This document shows, piece after piece, positions 33,270 through 41,121 of a DNA stretch of 64,000 bases (the stretch's first letter is position 1; every line of letters starts with the position of its first letter). The notes below the pieces were generated by a model that was not told the origin of the DNA, did no database searches, and worked only from the letters and a program-made list of their open reading frames with translations. Location of the stretch: contig CAZMSJ010000001.1 in assembly GCA_964568925.1 (NCBI GenBank), positions 62,001 to 126,000 of the forward strand. The letters are read 5' to 3'. The DNA comes from CAYQUL01 sp964568925. Its GTDB lineage: Bacteria; Patescibacteriota; Microgenomatia; UBA8517. The position numbers were made by a program, and so were the translations under genes.

Positions 33270-33959
33270 ATGTTTTCAACAATTTTTGAACAAATTATCG
33301 TTCTACTGAAACAATTTTCTCAAGTGTTGCCACTTCCGTGGTTCACTTTTATTGGAGCGTTTACTGAAGAGGTGATTGCTCCAATCCCTTCACCACTTGT
33401 TATGACACTAACTGGGTCTTTAGCTGCTTCGGCAGGTGCTCTTTGGCCATATTTAATTCTCCTTTCGGTCCTCGGTGCTTTAGGAAAAACACTTGGGAGC
33501 TATCTTATCTATGTAATTGCCGATAAGGCGGAAGATGTTTTGTTAGGACGATTTGGCCGTTTTATTGGGGTATCTCATAAACAAGTAGAGGTAATAGGGA
33601 AGCACCTGAATAAAGGTTGGAAAGATGATGTGGTGATCTTTGTGTTACGTGCCATTCCGATTATCCCAACCGCACCTGTTTCAATCGTTTGTGGCTTAAT
33701 TAAGTTAAATCTACGAACCTATTTAGTATCAACCTTTTTAGGTACGGTAGTCCGTAACCTTTTCTATATCTATTTAGGGTTCACTAGTGTCAATGCAATT
33801 GAGGCCATCAATAATGATATAGATGGAGTTGAAAAATTTGGATATCTTATTCTTCTGGGTTTGCTTGTCGCTGGAGTTGTCTATGTTTTGTACCACAGAA
33901 AAAATGACACAGGATTAAAGTTTCTTGAAAAGAAACCTACACATACGAAAGAAGAATAA
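33270..33959 (+). CDS. DedA/SNARE-associated family membrane protein
   Basis: A 229-residue polytopic membrane protein of the DedA (VTT-domain) family, whose members act in membrane homeostasis and as undecaprenyl-phosphate or phospholipid flippases. It has FIGAFTEEVIAPIPSPLVMTLTG, with the conserved acidic and Pro residues in the first re-entrant segment, and the second signature RAIPIIPTAPVSIVCGLIKL (in part). A C-terminal membrane helix and basic tail follow. TATAGT lies 11 bases before the ATG. Confidence 0.85.
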   Translation: MFSTIFEQIIVLLKQFSQVLPLPWFTFIGAFTEEVIAPIPSPLVMTLTGSLAASAGALWPYLILLSVLGALGKTLGSYLIYVIADKAEDVLLGRFGRFIGVSHKQVEVIGKHLNKGWKDDVVIFVLRAIPIIPTAPVSIVCGLIKLNLRTYLVSTFLGTVVRNLFYIYLGFTSVNAIEAINNDIDGVEKFGYLILLGLLVAGVVYVLYHRKNDTGLKFLEKKPTHTKEE

Positions 33960-33986
33960 GTGTACGTAACCCTTGTGTATACAAAT

Positions 33987-34373
33987 ATGAAAAACCTCAA
34001 TATCGTGATATCTCAAACAGTTAAATATATAGAGAAATTTTTAGCAGTGATTGTAATTATCGCTGTGATTTTTTACATTTTGAATAGCTTTGTCTTTTTC
34101 GTACAAGCAGATTGGCAGACAAAAGAAGTGTTTTACGAGCTCATTTATCGCGCATTGTTGGTCACAATTGGGCTAGAGCTCTCACGAATGTTAGTAACCC
34201 ACAACTTCATGTCAATATTAGAATTACTAGCCTTTGTCGTTGCAAGAAAAATGCTTAAGCCAGAACTTACTTCTCTTGATGTATTCCTTGGTGTTGTTTC
34301 TTTTACCGTCATACTAATTGCAAATCGATATCTGGTACTTTCAGATAAAGGGAAGAGTACTGACTCTCTTTAA
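33987..34373 (+). CDS. PsiE-like membrane protein
   Basis: A 128-residue protein with four hydrophobic helices. The pattern EKFLAVIVIIAVIFYI, then YRALLVTIGLELSRML and VARKMLKPE fits the phosphate-starvation-inducible PsiE family. The ATG at 33987 (MKNLNIVISQ) is preferred over a GTG at 33960, which adds only nine poorly matching residues right after the dedA-like stop. No regulatory site is visible. Confidence 0.7.
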   Translation: MKNLNIVISQTVKYIEKFLAVIVIIAVIFYILNSFVFFVQADWQTKEVFYELIYRALLVTIGLELSRMLVTHNFMSILELLAFVVARKMLKPELTSLDVFLGVVSFTVILIANRYLVLSDKGKSTDSL

Positions 34374-34405
34374 GGAGAGAACGAGTATTTATTGTCTAAT
34401 ACCAC

Positions 34406-34435
34406 TTGTTAACGTAGTGTTTTCTTTTGTAGAAT
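34406..34435 (+). promoter_or_regulatory. Promoter of the DUF1761-like gene, close to the start codon
   Basis: TTGTTA (34406-34411), an 18-base spacer, then TAGAAT (34430-34435). The ATG at 34442 is 6 bases after the -10 hexamer, as expected for a leaderless transcript. Confidence 0.6.
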
Positions 34436-34441
34436 TGCTTC

Positions 34442-34858
34442 ATGGGAATTAATTACACAGCAGTACTTATTGCAACCGTTGCTCAGTTTATTGCAGGTGC
34501 TATCTGGTATGGTCCGCTCTTTGGTCGTTTGTGGGGAAAAATTCATGGCTTTGATAAGCTTCCAAAGGCAGTTCAAGCAAAGATGGTTAAGGAAATGGGT
34601 CCTTTTTATGCCATTCAGTTTGTAGTTACCGTGCTAACTTCACTCGCATTGTTTATTTTGGTTGAACTCCTTCCAGAATTTAGTCCGTTTATGATTGCTC
34701 TCCTTATTTGGATTGGTTTTGTCGTTCCAGCAAACGTAAGTGCTGTTATTTTTGGAGGAACTGAAGGGAAGTGGGTAACTAAGAAAATAGCTGTTATGGC
34801 TGGTGCAACATTTGTCTGTTTAGTTTCTGGTGCGTTTGTTTTCTCCCTCTTCGCTTAA
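34442..34858 (+). CDS. DUF1761-family membrane protein
   Basis: A 138-residue protein with four membrane helices. The start INYTAVLIATVAQFIAGAIWYGPLFG followed by LWGKIHGF matches DUF1761 proteins (shown in parts), as does the polar pair in the last helices. It is preceded by a promoter 6 bases from the ATG. The biochemical role of the family is not known. Confidence 0.8.
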   Translation: MGINYTAVLIATVAQFIAGAIWYGPLFGRLWGKIHGFDKLPKAVQAKMVKEMGPFYAIQFVVTVLTSLALFILVELLPEFSPFMIALLIWIGFVVPANVSAVIFGGTEGKWVTKKIAVMAGATFVCLVSGAFVFSLFA

Positions 34859-34905
34859 AAAATCCTTACGTAGAGAAAGTTACGTAAATGAGGTATAATA
34901 TCCCC

Positions 34906-35394
34906 ATGGCAAAAGAAGAATTGGTAATGGTTTCAGCGGCAGTTGTGTTCAAAAAGCACGACAATGACCCAACAAAGTGGTTTATTATCAGTAACAACGA
35001 CGAGGATGGCTGGGAAATTCCTAAAACCGTTGTCCGCCGTGGAGAGTCTTCAGTTCGTGCTTCAATCCGTATTACAAGTGAACAAGCTGGTATGAGAACT
35101 CGTGTTTTAGAAGAAGTGGGTCGTGGATCTGGTGCAACAAAGCTTAACAATCGACCAGTTACTCAGAAGTTTTTGTACTACCTCATGAATTGTAAAGACG
35201 GTGGAGAAATCATTGGGTTTAACAAATTTGATTGGGTAGAGTACAAAACATTAGTAAAAAGACTCACAAACAAGCGAGATTTGGCTATGGTTGCAAAGGC
35301 AAAAGATCTCTTGAAAGAACTTGAGCAAAAGAAAGATATTCGTACAGACGAAGAAATCGACGAAATAGAAGAAGACGTGGAAGACATGGTATAA
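34906..35394 (+). CDS. Nudix-fold protein with degenerate catalytic box
   Basis: A 162-residue protein from ATG 34906 (MAKEELVMVSAAVVF); TATAAT ends 6 bases earlier, so it is probably leaderless. The fold order fits Nudix (SAAVVFKKHDNDPTKWFII, then WEIPKTVVRRGESSVRASIRITSEQAGM in parts). In the box, the REUxEE acidic residues read R-I-T-S-E-Q: one Glu is lost and another is Gln, so metal-dependent hydrolysis is doubtful. The C-terminus is very acidic (RTDEEIDEIEEDVEDMV) and ends 4 bases before a tRNA-Ser. Confidence 0.7.
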   Translation: MAKEELVMVSAAVVFKKHDNDPTKWFIISNNDEDGWEIPKTVVRRGESSVRASIRITSEQAGMRTRVLEEVGRGSGATKLNNRPVTQKFLYYLMNCKDGGEIIGFNKFDWVEYKTLVKRLTNKRDLAMVAKAKDLLKELEQKKDIRTDEEIDEIEEDVEDMV

Positions 35395-35398
35395 CCCA

Positions 35399-35484
35399 GG
35401 AGGAGTCGGATAGTGGCCTATTCCACGCGATTGGAAATCGCGGAGCGAAAGCTCTCGTGGGTTCAAATCCCACCTCCTCCGCCA
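35399..35484 (+). tRNA. tRNA-Ser(GGA)
   Basis: Acceptor GGAGGAG/CTCCTCC, anticodon loop TTGGAAA (anticodon GGA), long variable arm, T-loop TTCAAAT. CCA is encoded (35482-35484). It starts 4 bases after the preceding stop codon, so it is probably co-transcribed and released by processing. Confidence 0.93.
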
Positions 35485-35563
35485 GTTTATTGCTTCATAA
35501 ATTGACTTCAGAACTACACATCCCTATACTCCGCTAATCGTTTTATTTCTTTCGAGGTGACTG

Positions 35564-35845
35564 ATGAGTACCCACATGCAGACATTAGTAGACTTGTTGT
35601 ATTACATGGATAAGGTTATCCAAATCAGTTTTTTGTATAACGGAACTCAAGTGAACGTTATTGCAAAAGTTGTGGCTGTTGTCTCTGGGGCCGAACATTA
35701 TGAATTGCATCTCTCTTTGCCAGAGTTTGATGGAAGACAGATTCGCTTTCTGAAAGCAGTAGAGTCTACAAACACACTAGAGCTTGTTCCCAAAAGCTGG
35801 GATCCTACTGAGCAGTGCAGTTTTGTTTGCCATATTCGCTTTTGA
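35564..35845 (+). CDS. Small soluble protein, unknown function
   Basis: A 93-residue protein with alternating beta strands (VIQISFLYNGTQVNVIAKVVAVV, then HYELHLSLPEFDGRQIRFLK in parts), no signal and no membrane helix. A small beta-barrel is plausible, perhaps PilZ-like, but no motif is decisive. It starts after a reasonable Shine-Dalgarno (GAGGTGACTG) and is followed by a terminator, so it is monocistronic. Confidence 0.6.
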   Translation: MSTHMQTLVDLLYYMDKVIQISFLYNGTQVNVIAKVVAVVSGAEHYELHLSLPEFDGRQIRFLKAVESTNTLELVPKSWDPTEQCSFVCHIRF

Positions 35846-35865
35846 AGATAATAGTGATTGAAGTA

Positions 35866-35893
35866 AATGCCCTGATATGCTCAGGGCATTTTT
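35866..35893 (+). terminator. Terminator between the 93-aa gene and purF
   Basis: AATGCCCTGA / TCAGGGCATT (10-bp arms, 5-base loop) followed by TTT. Confidence 0.85.
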
Positions 35894-35935
35894 GTGGCTG
35901 TTTGTTTTGGTTTGTTGTGATACAAATAGAAATAA

Positions 35936-37420
35936 ATGGCTGAGAGAGAAGGACGATCAGAGTATTCTCCGGTGTATCTTGAGCGAGAGCCACTCCAAGA
36001 TCATTGCGGTGTCGTCGCCGCTTTTTGCCCAGAAGGTACTCCTTTTTTTGTCTCAGGTGTTGCAGGTCTTCAAAAAATACAAACTCGTGGATACGATGGC
36101 GCTGGGGTGTGTATGGTGTCCCGAGATGGAGATATTGATACATACAAAAACACGGGGGTGATTAGCCAGGTGTTTACCAAAGAGGTGGTACAACGATTCA
36201 AAGAACAGGAAGGTAAAACCTGGTTGTTTCAAACACGGTACGGGACAAGTGGAGCGTCAGCCTTTGATAATGTTCAACCAATTATTCGGAATCACTTGTC
36301 AGGAGAGTCATTTGCGTTTGTTCACAATGGACAGTTTGCAAATGAAACCGTTGTTTTTGGAGCTGACAGTGATAGCGTTCGTTTTGCAGATACCTTGGCG
36401 CAGTCTTGTGGAGAAACATGGGACGAGCGAATTCTTTCATTACATAACCAATCATCCGGCGCATGGTCAGCCTGCATTGCAACTGAGAATGAGTTGTTTC
36501 TTTTGCGAGATAGATTTGGCATTCGTCCACTTTCTTTCGGAATGAAAATGGATAGGAACGACAAGAGTGTATGGGTAGTTGCAAGTGAAACTGCTGCACT
36601 TAACGTAATGGGGGTAACATCTATTCGTGAAGTTCTTCCTGGTTCAGTTATTAAACTTGATGAGAAAGGTATGCATATTATCCAAACACCGGACACGGTG
36701 GATCAGGATAAGGCTGCTTGTATTTTTGAGAATATATATCTTGCGAATGGAAATAGTGCAGTTCATGCAACGAGAGAGACTGATCTAGAGATCCAAGAAT
36801 CATTGTCAGTGACACAGTTTCGTAGGCAGTGTGGAAGACTCTTGGCACAAGAGGAACTGCTTGATATGCCACATCTTGTTGATTACGCCATTGGGGTCCC
36901 TGGGACCGGTATCGCAGGAGGGAGGGAGTATGCAGAGTATGTCGGTGTTCCATACATACAGGCAATATCAGATGTTCGTCCTCCAGAGACAGATGCACGT
37001 ACCTTTATGACACCTGATATCAATCAAATTCCACAAAAAATACGAGACCATTTTTATTTTGAAAAAAATTATTTAGCAGGAATGCGAGTTGTCTTAGTTG
37101 ATGATTCAATGGTTCGGGGGAACATCACGAAAGGAATTATTCGAATGCTTAAGGAGGAGTGTGGTGTTCAATCAGTACATATTCGTATCTTGTGTCCACC
37201 GATTGATAAACCATGTTATTTGGGAATTAATACAAGAAGCCCGAAAGAGCTTATTGCATACAGAAACGATAATGACATTGAAAAAATCAGAGAAGAAATT
37301 GGAGCTGATTCACTTTCATTTTTATCTGACACGGCAGTTATTCGAGCCACTGATTCTCATGGTGGTTTTTGCCTCGGGTGTATGGCACACCACAACCCAC
37401 CAACGGGGCCTCATTCTTGA
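35936..37420 (+). CDS. purF: Amidophosphoribosyltransferase PurF (Fe-S type)
   Basis: First step of de novo purine synthesis: PRPP plus glutamine to phosphoribosylamine. Its 494 residues match the Bacillus-type enzyme. A 23-residue propeptide precedes the catalytic Cys of DHCGVVAAF; the glutaminase part has YGTSG and HNGQFAN, and the PRTase part has PRPP loop VVLVDDSMVRGN. Cysteines at ACIFENIYLA, ILCPPIDKPC and GFCLGC match the positions that hold a [4Fe-4S] cluster in that subfamily. No other purine gene is in the window. Confidence 0.95.
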   Translation: MAEREGRSEYSPVYLEREPLQDHCGVVAAFCPEGTPFFVSGVAGLQKIQTRGYDGAGVCMVSRDGDIDTYKNTGVISQVFTKEVVQRFKEQEGKTWLFQTRYGTSGASAFDNVQPIIRNHLSGESFAFVHNGQFANETVVFGADSDSVRFADTLAQSCGETWDERILSLHNQSSGAWSACIATENELFLLRDRFGIRPLSFGMKMDRNDKSVWVVASETAALNVMGVTSIREVLPGSVIKLDEKGMHIIQTPDTVDQDKAACIFENIYLANGNSAVHATRETDLEIQESLSVTQFRRQCGRLLAQEELLDMPHLVDYAIGVPGTGIAGGREYAEYVGVPYIQAISDVRPPETDARTFMTPDINQIPQKIRDHFYFEKNYLAGMRVVLVDDSMVRGNITKGIIRMLKEECGVQSVHIRILCPPIDKPCYLGINTRSPKELIAYRNDNDIEKIREEIGADSLSFLSDTAVIRATDSHGGFCLGCMAHHNPPTGPHS

Positions 37421-37503
37421 TTGTAGATACGTCTCATAGTACAATATCCGTGTTTGTTTCCTCCTGCTTCGTACGTAATTTAAAAAAAGGAGTACGTGTT
37501 CAC

Positions 37504-38301
37504 ATGGAAAAACCAATTAGTGGTAATTCATGGCACTTTAAAATCTACCAGTGGTGGAAAAACGAGTCTCATTTTGACAAAGACAAACCATTAGGGTTTC
37601 GAGAAAATCTTTGCCACTATATGAGAGTGGTGTTGATTTGGGGGCCAATTGGATGGTTCTTTCAATACCCACTGTGGGGAAAGATTCCACCTGCTTTATA
37701 TGTAATTGGCGCTGGGGTTCTTGTTATGCTTGGTGTGATTGCCTCGGTTAATCCATTAGCACTTGTTGTTGGAATTGGGATGGTTGTGGCCACTATAGCG
37801 TTCATTATGGTCGCAATTTTCCTTGCAGAACTTTCAGAGCGACCAAATACGGCAGGTCGTTTTATTCGAATACTGACCTCGCCCATATCTTTTTTAATTC
37901 GCAAGTGGATGAGTTTTTTAAACACCGTTGTCGAGCCACTGCTGTTTACGAAGAATAAGTACCTTATTCATTCGTGGGTACTCTTGTACTGCCTTTTAGG
38001 TGGTGTCATAACGCTTGCATTTGGACTCGCTGGTCTCCAAACATACGTAATTGGGACTATTGTTTTGTCCTTTGCACTGGCAGCTGCTGCTGGAATTCTT
38101 GTTACCATTTTTGCGATTCATTCTACAATTGAAGGGTACAAGGAACGCAATGCAAAGCAGAACACCGTGAAGGGGATAAGCACCGTTGGCCTGTTTCGTG
38201 CCTTTCTAAACACGAAACGAGGTTCTCGTATTTGCCCATATATTAAGCTTCCAGCAGAGGAAGGGGAGATCGTAAATGATTTACCATCAACACCCGTCTG
38301 A
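37504..38301 (+). CDS. Polytopic membrane protein, unknown function
   Basis: A 265-residue protein from ATG 37504 (MEKPISGNSWHFKIYQWW), chosen for the Shine-Dalgarno AAAGGAG upstream; the in-frame extension overlaps the end of purF. Two membrane hairpins are visible: ALYVIGAGVLVMLGVIASV / ALVVGIGMVVATIAFIMV, and LLYCLLGGVITLAFGLAGL / IGTIVLSFALAAAAGILVTI. The N-terminus (KPLGFRENLCHYMRVVLIW) is amphipathic. It overlaps the next gene by 26 bases, so the two are translationally linked. Confidence 0.65.
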   Translation: MEKPISGNSWHFKIYQWWKNESHFDKDKPLGFRENLCHYMRVVLIWGPIGWFFQYPLWGKIPPALYVIGAGVLVMLGVIASVNPLALVVGIGMVVATIAFIMVAIFLAELSERPNTAGRFIRILTSPISFLIRKWMSFLNTVVEPLLFTKNKYLIHSWVLLYCLLGGVITLAFGLAGLQTYVIGTIVLSFALAAAAGILVTIFAIHSTIEGYKERNAKQNTVKGISTVGLFRAFLNTKRGSRICPYIKLPAEEGEIVNDLPSTPV

Positions 38302-38701
38302 TTTTAATCAGGCAGTTACCGTAATTGGGTGTTTCTTAGTGCATGATGGAAAGATCCTTCTTTTGAAGGGTGCTAAAGCTCCACGATTTGGATTGTGGTG
38401 TGTTCCAGGTGGCGAAGTGAAAGAAGGTGAACTGGACATCGAAACACTCGTCCGTGAGGTTAAGGAGCAGACAGGACTTGAGATCGATGGGTATTTTATT
38501 GAATGGTTTAGTCCATTTTTTGTTCGAAACCCAAAGTCTGATTTTGTCTACAAGCTCTGCCGAGTGGTTCTTCCACCAACGTCTCGTCATAGGTGGTTGC
38601 CCATACATGCTGCTTATCTCTGGCAAACACCAGAAAAAGCACTGCAATGTCTGATTGAAGATGAAGCTCATATCCTGAAGCTTTGTTACAATCTGTTTTG
38701 A
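38276..38701 (+). CDS. Nudix hydrolase
   Basis: A 141-residue Nudix protein with an intact box: GGEVKEGELDIETLVREVKE then QTGLEI (G-x5-E-x7-REVxExxGL, one of the paired Glu replaced). It should hydrolyse a nucleoside diphosphate-type substrate with Mg2+; the substrate is unknown. The ATG lies inside the end of the upstream membrane-protein gene. A terminator follows the stop. Confidence 0.85.
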   Translation: MIYHQHPSDFNQAVTVIGCFLVHDGKILLLKGAKAPRFGLWCVPGGEVKEGELDIETLVREVKEQTGLEIDGYFIEWFSPFFVRNPKSDFVYKLCRVVLPPTSRHRWLPIHAAYLWQTPEKALQCLIEDEAHILKLCYNLF

Positions 38702-38707
38702 TACTCT

Positions 38708-38734
38708 AAGGGTCAGCTTCGCTGGCCCTTTTTT
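38708..38734. terminator. Terminator shared by convergent Nudix and SpoU genes
   Basis: AAGGGTCAGC / GCTGGCCCTT stem with a TTTTTT run on the plus strand. The SpoU gene's stop codon (38713-38715) lies inside the stem. Confidence 0.8.
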
Positions 38735-39264
38735 GTTGTCTCAAGAGTTTCGAGAACCTTATATGCCATAACGGCTGTCGTTCCCCAGACATTAAATGAT
38801 TTATTAAATCCGTACATTGGTAGCTCCACAATGACATCAACTACTTCAAGTGCTTGTTGTGTCACACCGTCACTTTCATGTCCTGCAACAAGCGCTACGG
38901 GAAAAGAAGGGGAATAGTCCTTCCACGAAATAGACCGATCACTCTGTTCAACTGCAATTGTTTGAACACCTTTTTCTTTCAATTCAAGAATGACTTCGTA
39001 AGCTGTATCTCTCTTTTCCCAAGGTACCCAATTCTCGGTTCCAACCGCTGCTTTGTGTATTCGAGAGTTTGGTGGAAACTCCATGTTGCCGCACAAATAT
39101 ACTTTTGCAGCACCGATGGCGTCAGCCAGTCGAAACATAGAACCAATGTTATATGTGTCCCAGACGTTATCTAAAACCAGATAGATTGGATTTTTGTGTC
39201 GATTTTTAATCTGTTCTTCTGTCGGGGTGAGTTTTCGAAGCTCTTTTGAGTTATATATTCCCAT
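38713..39264 (-). CDS. SpoU/TrmH-family RNA 2'-O-methyltransferase
   Basis: A 183-residue SPOUT methyltransferase with the three family motifs: DNVWDTYNIGSMFRLADAIG (motif 1, Asn/Arg for substrate), ALVAGHESDGV (motif 2) and PMYGFNKSFNVWGTTAVMAY (motif 3), which build the AdoMet knot. It lacks the extra N-terminal substrate domain of larger members, so the target (tRNA or rRNA ribose) cannot be told. It starts at an ATG after a spacer with no strong Shine-Dalgarno. Confidence 0.9.
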   Translation of the reverse strand: MGIYNSKELRKLTPTEEQIKNRHKNPIYLVLDNVWDTYNIGSMFRLADAIGAAKVYLCGNMEFPPNSRIHKAAVGTENWVPWEKRDTAYEVILELKEKGVQTIAVEQSDRSISWKDYSPSFPVALVAGHESDGVTQQALEVVDVIVELPMYGFNKSFNVWGTTAVMAYKVLETLETTKKGQRS

Positions 39265-39310
39265 AGCTAGTCAAAAGTATACAGGAAAGAAGACCTAAAT
39301 CCAAAAAAAT

Positions 39311-39332
39311 ACTCCACGATTTCTCGTGGAGT
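39311..39332 (-). terminator. Terminator of the HAD gene
   Basis: ACTCCACGA / TCGTGGAGT (9-bp arms, 4-base loop) followed on the minus strand by ATTTTTTT. Confidence 0.8.
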
Positions 39333-39338
39333 GGACTC

Positions 39339-40079
39339 TTAGTTCCAAGGCAGTCTGCAAATTAACGGTATTACTTCCGTTAGCTCTTTAATCGCGTGTG
39401 CCCCAACTGGAAGGGTGCCTTGGCGATATAAGTTCCAACCATCTGGTTTATCTACCCAAATGAGCATATTTACCCCGCATTTTCGGGCAGGCCACATGTC
39501 TGTTAATATGCTGTCACCTATGGCAATTACCTCACTTGGTGCCACATTCAGTGCCTTAATTGCTTGTGCCCAATGTCGTTCAGTTTTGTGTTCTGACTCT
39601 GGCACAATGTGCAATTGTTCAATGTAGAAATGCAACTTGTGAGATGAAAGCTTTAAATCTGTCCATTCACCGTTGCCATGAGTGATGATTGCCAAAGGAA
39701 TTTGTGATTCTTTGACTTCACGCAAAAAATCGAGCGCGCCCATACGAAGATCGGGGACCGTTTCATACACTTTCAGCATAAAACCCAATGCATTCACTAT
39801 TACCTCTTCGCTTGACCGGCCATATATCGTGACAAGTTCAACAGCAATTTTCTTCCAGTTACTTTTCTTTATTGATTCACTTGCGTAGAGCTCTTTACTT
39901 AGTCTGTGTACGTGAGCTTCAATCTCAAAGCGTGGAATGCTTGGAATTGCTGCATGTACCGTTGAACAGAAAAGCTCTATTTGACGGGTAAAAATACGAT
40001 TTGTGTGCAAAATTGTATCGTCTAGATCGCAGAGAATTACTTTCGCCTTAAGTCGCTGCATTGCGTCAGAAAAGTTCAC
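39339..40079 (-). CDS. HAD-family phosphatase-like hydrolase
   Basis: A 246-residue HAD hydrolase with motif I ILCDLDDTIL (nucleophile Asp and acid/base Asp), motif II AIITHGNG, a lysine in the ERHWAQAIKAL region and motif IV AIGDSILTDMWPARKCG. A helical cap lies between motifs I and II (~35-110), as in small-molecule phosphatases. The start is GTG 40079 with Shine-Dalgarno AAAAAGGAG. The substrate is unknown. Confidence 0.85.
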   Translation of the reverse strand: MNFSDAMQRLKAKVILCDLDDTILHTNRIFTRQIELFCSTVHAAIPSIPRFEIEAHVHRLSKELYASESIKKSNWKKIAVELVTIYGRSSEEVIVNALGFMLKVYETVPDLRMGALDFLREVKESQIPLAIITHGNGEWTDLKLSSHKLHFYIEQLHIVPESEHKTERHWAQAIKALNVAPSEVIAIGDSILTDMWPARKCGVNMLIWVDKPDGWNLYRQGTLPVGAHAIKELTEVIPLICRLPWN

Positions 40080-40167
40080 GGTTAACTCCTTTTTAATGTT
40101 CTGATTCTCTTAAGTTACATATAAGATTCGTGAATAGTATTCCTTTTTTGTTTAAAATACAAAAAAA

Positions 40168-40239
40168 GCTTCCGTAGCTTAACGGATAAAGTATCAGTTT
40201 CCGGAACTGATGATAGTGGTTCGATTCCACTCGGGAGCA
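40168..40239 (+). tRNA. tRNA-Arg(CCG)
   Basis: Acceptor GCTTCCG/CGGGAGC, anticodon loop TTCCGGA (anticodon CCG), T-loop TTCGATT. CCA is not encoded (CCT follows the discriminator A). Confidence 0.92.
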
Positions 40240-40277
40240 CCTTGTGTTTGTAAACGTTTCTCATGCTAGAATTATTT

Positions 40278-40664
40278 GTGAAACAAACTATTCGTCCTGC
40301 TGGAGTGACAGCACTTTCTGTTTCCTCTTTCATTATCTCTGTCATAATGGGGCGCTTCGTAATTATGGCACTTCCAGCTCTTGCCTTTGGAGGAGTGGAA
40401 GATAACTCCTACGTTGTTTTCCTTTTGTTACCTCTTCTTCTTTTTGTCCTTGCTATCCATTTATGGAGAATGATGTGGTTCGCTATTTACTTATATTTGT
40501 TGAGTGGTTTGTGTGTTGGCTTCATTTCTTTTTTATTAGTTGAAAGTAAATTGCTTATGCCAAAGACAATTGAACCCAGAATTCTCCTTTCATTTATCAT
40601 TTTTTACAGTCTTTATTTCCTTTGTTTTGTATACCTTCTCAAGAAGAGGAACCTTTTTCATTAA
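40278..40664 (+). CDS. Small four-helix membrane protein
   Basis: About 128 residues of hydrophobic protein with four helices (ALSVSSFIISVIMGRFVIMAL, FLLLPLLLFVLAIHL, YLLSGLCVGFISFLL, FIIFYSLYFLCFVYLL). Two starts are possible: ATG 40263, or GTG 40278, which lies 5 bases after TAGAAT (40267-40272) like several leaderless starts here; the ATG overlaps that hexamer. No family is recognised. Confidence 0.6.
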   Translation: MKQTIRPAGVTALSVSSFIISVIMGRFVIMALPALAFGGVEDNSYVVFLLLPLLLFVLAIHLWRMMWFAIYLYLLSGLCVGFISFLLVESKLLMPKTIEPRILLSFIIFYSLYFLCFVYLLKKRNLFH

Positions 40665-40724
40665 ATTGACTTCATTTTGAAACCAGTGGTATTGTTGCGT
40701 AGTTTTACTTTAAGGAGGTTATTC

Positions 40725-41063
40725 TTGGTCATACGATTTTTTCTTGTGTTTGTTGCTCATACATTCAGAAGTGGAAGATCATATAGTGCACTGCTTGTGG
40801 ATGAAGACATTGTCTTCAACAGTACACGGACAGACAAAGACACTTTGTTGTCTTATCTAACTCTTGTAACACGTATATCTCCTGATGTGTCGCTTGTTCC
40901 GTGGTTTACAGACATAACACGAGCCAAAGCATTTGGTTCATTGCTTGTCCAGGAAGCCAAAGCCACAAATCGTTTCGTACATCAGGATGCGTTACGAAGA
41001 GAAGTCTTTACTGGCGTTTTGTATGAATTCTCTCAAAAAGGGAATCGAACGAAACGAGTGTAG
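40725..41063 (+). CDS. Small protein with hydrophobic N-terminus, TTG start
   Basis: A 112-residue protein. The TTG at 40725 is chosen because AGGAGG lies 6 bases before it; a TTG at 40677 would leave this Shine-Dalgarno inside the gene. One hydrophobic stretch (MVIRFFLVFVAHTF) precedes a soluble domain (LLVDEDIVFNSTRTDKDTLLSYL). The function is unknown. A perfect-palindrome terminator follows. Confidence 0.55.
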   Translation: MVIRFFLVFVAHTFRSGRSYSALLVDEDIVFNSTRTDKDTLLSYLTLVTRISPDVSLVPWFTDITRAKAFGSLLVQEAKATNRFVHQDALRREVFTGVLYEFSQKGNRTKRV

Positions 41064-41071
41064 TTATCTAT

Positions 41072-41101
41072 GGCACCGAAGATCTTCGGTGCCCATTTTT
41101 T
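41072..41101 (+). terminator. Terminator upstream of dnaG
   Basis: GGCACCGAAGATCTTCGGTGCC, a 22-base perfect palindrome, then CATTTTTTG. Confidence 0.85.
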
Positions 41102-41121
41102 GTTTAAGGTATAATCAGGCC

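Noticed and set aside
32923..33282. Minus-strand 119-residue frame with RPDSNW-like sequence
   Set aside because: It runs antisense through tRNA-Arg and tRNA-Ser; this is a well-known false protein made by tRNA genes. The same holds for frames at 35285-35473 and 40115-40345.
35178..35387. Ser-rich minus-strand frame
   Set aside because: It is the reverse of the acidic Glu/Asp-rich tail of the Nudix-like gene; composition artefact.
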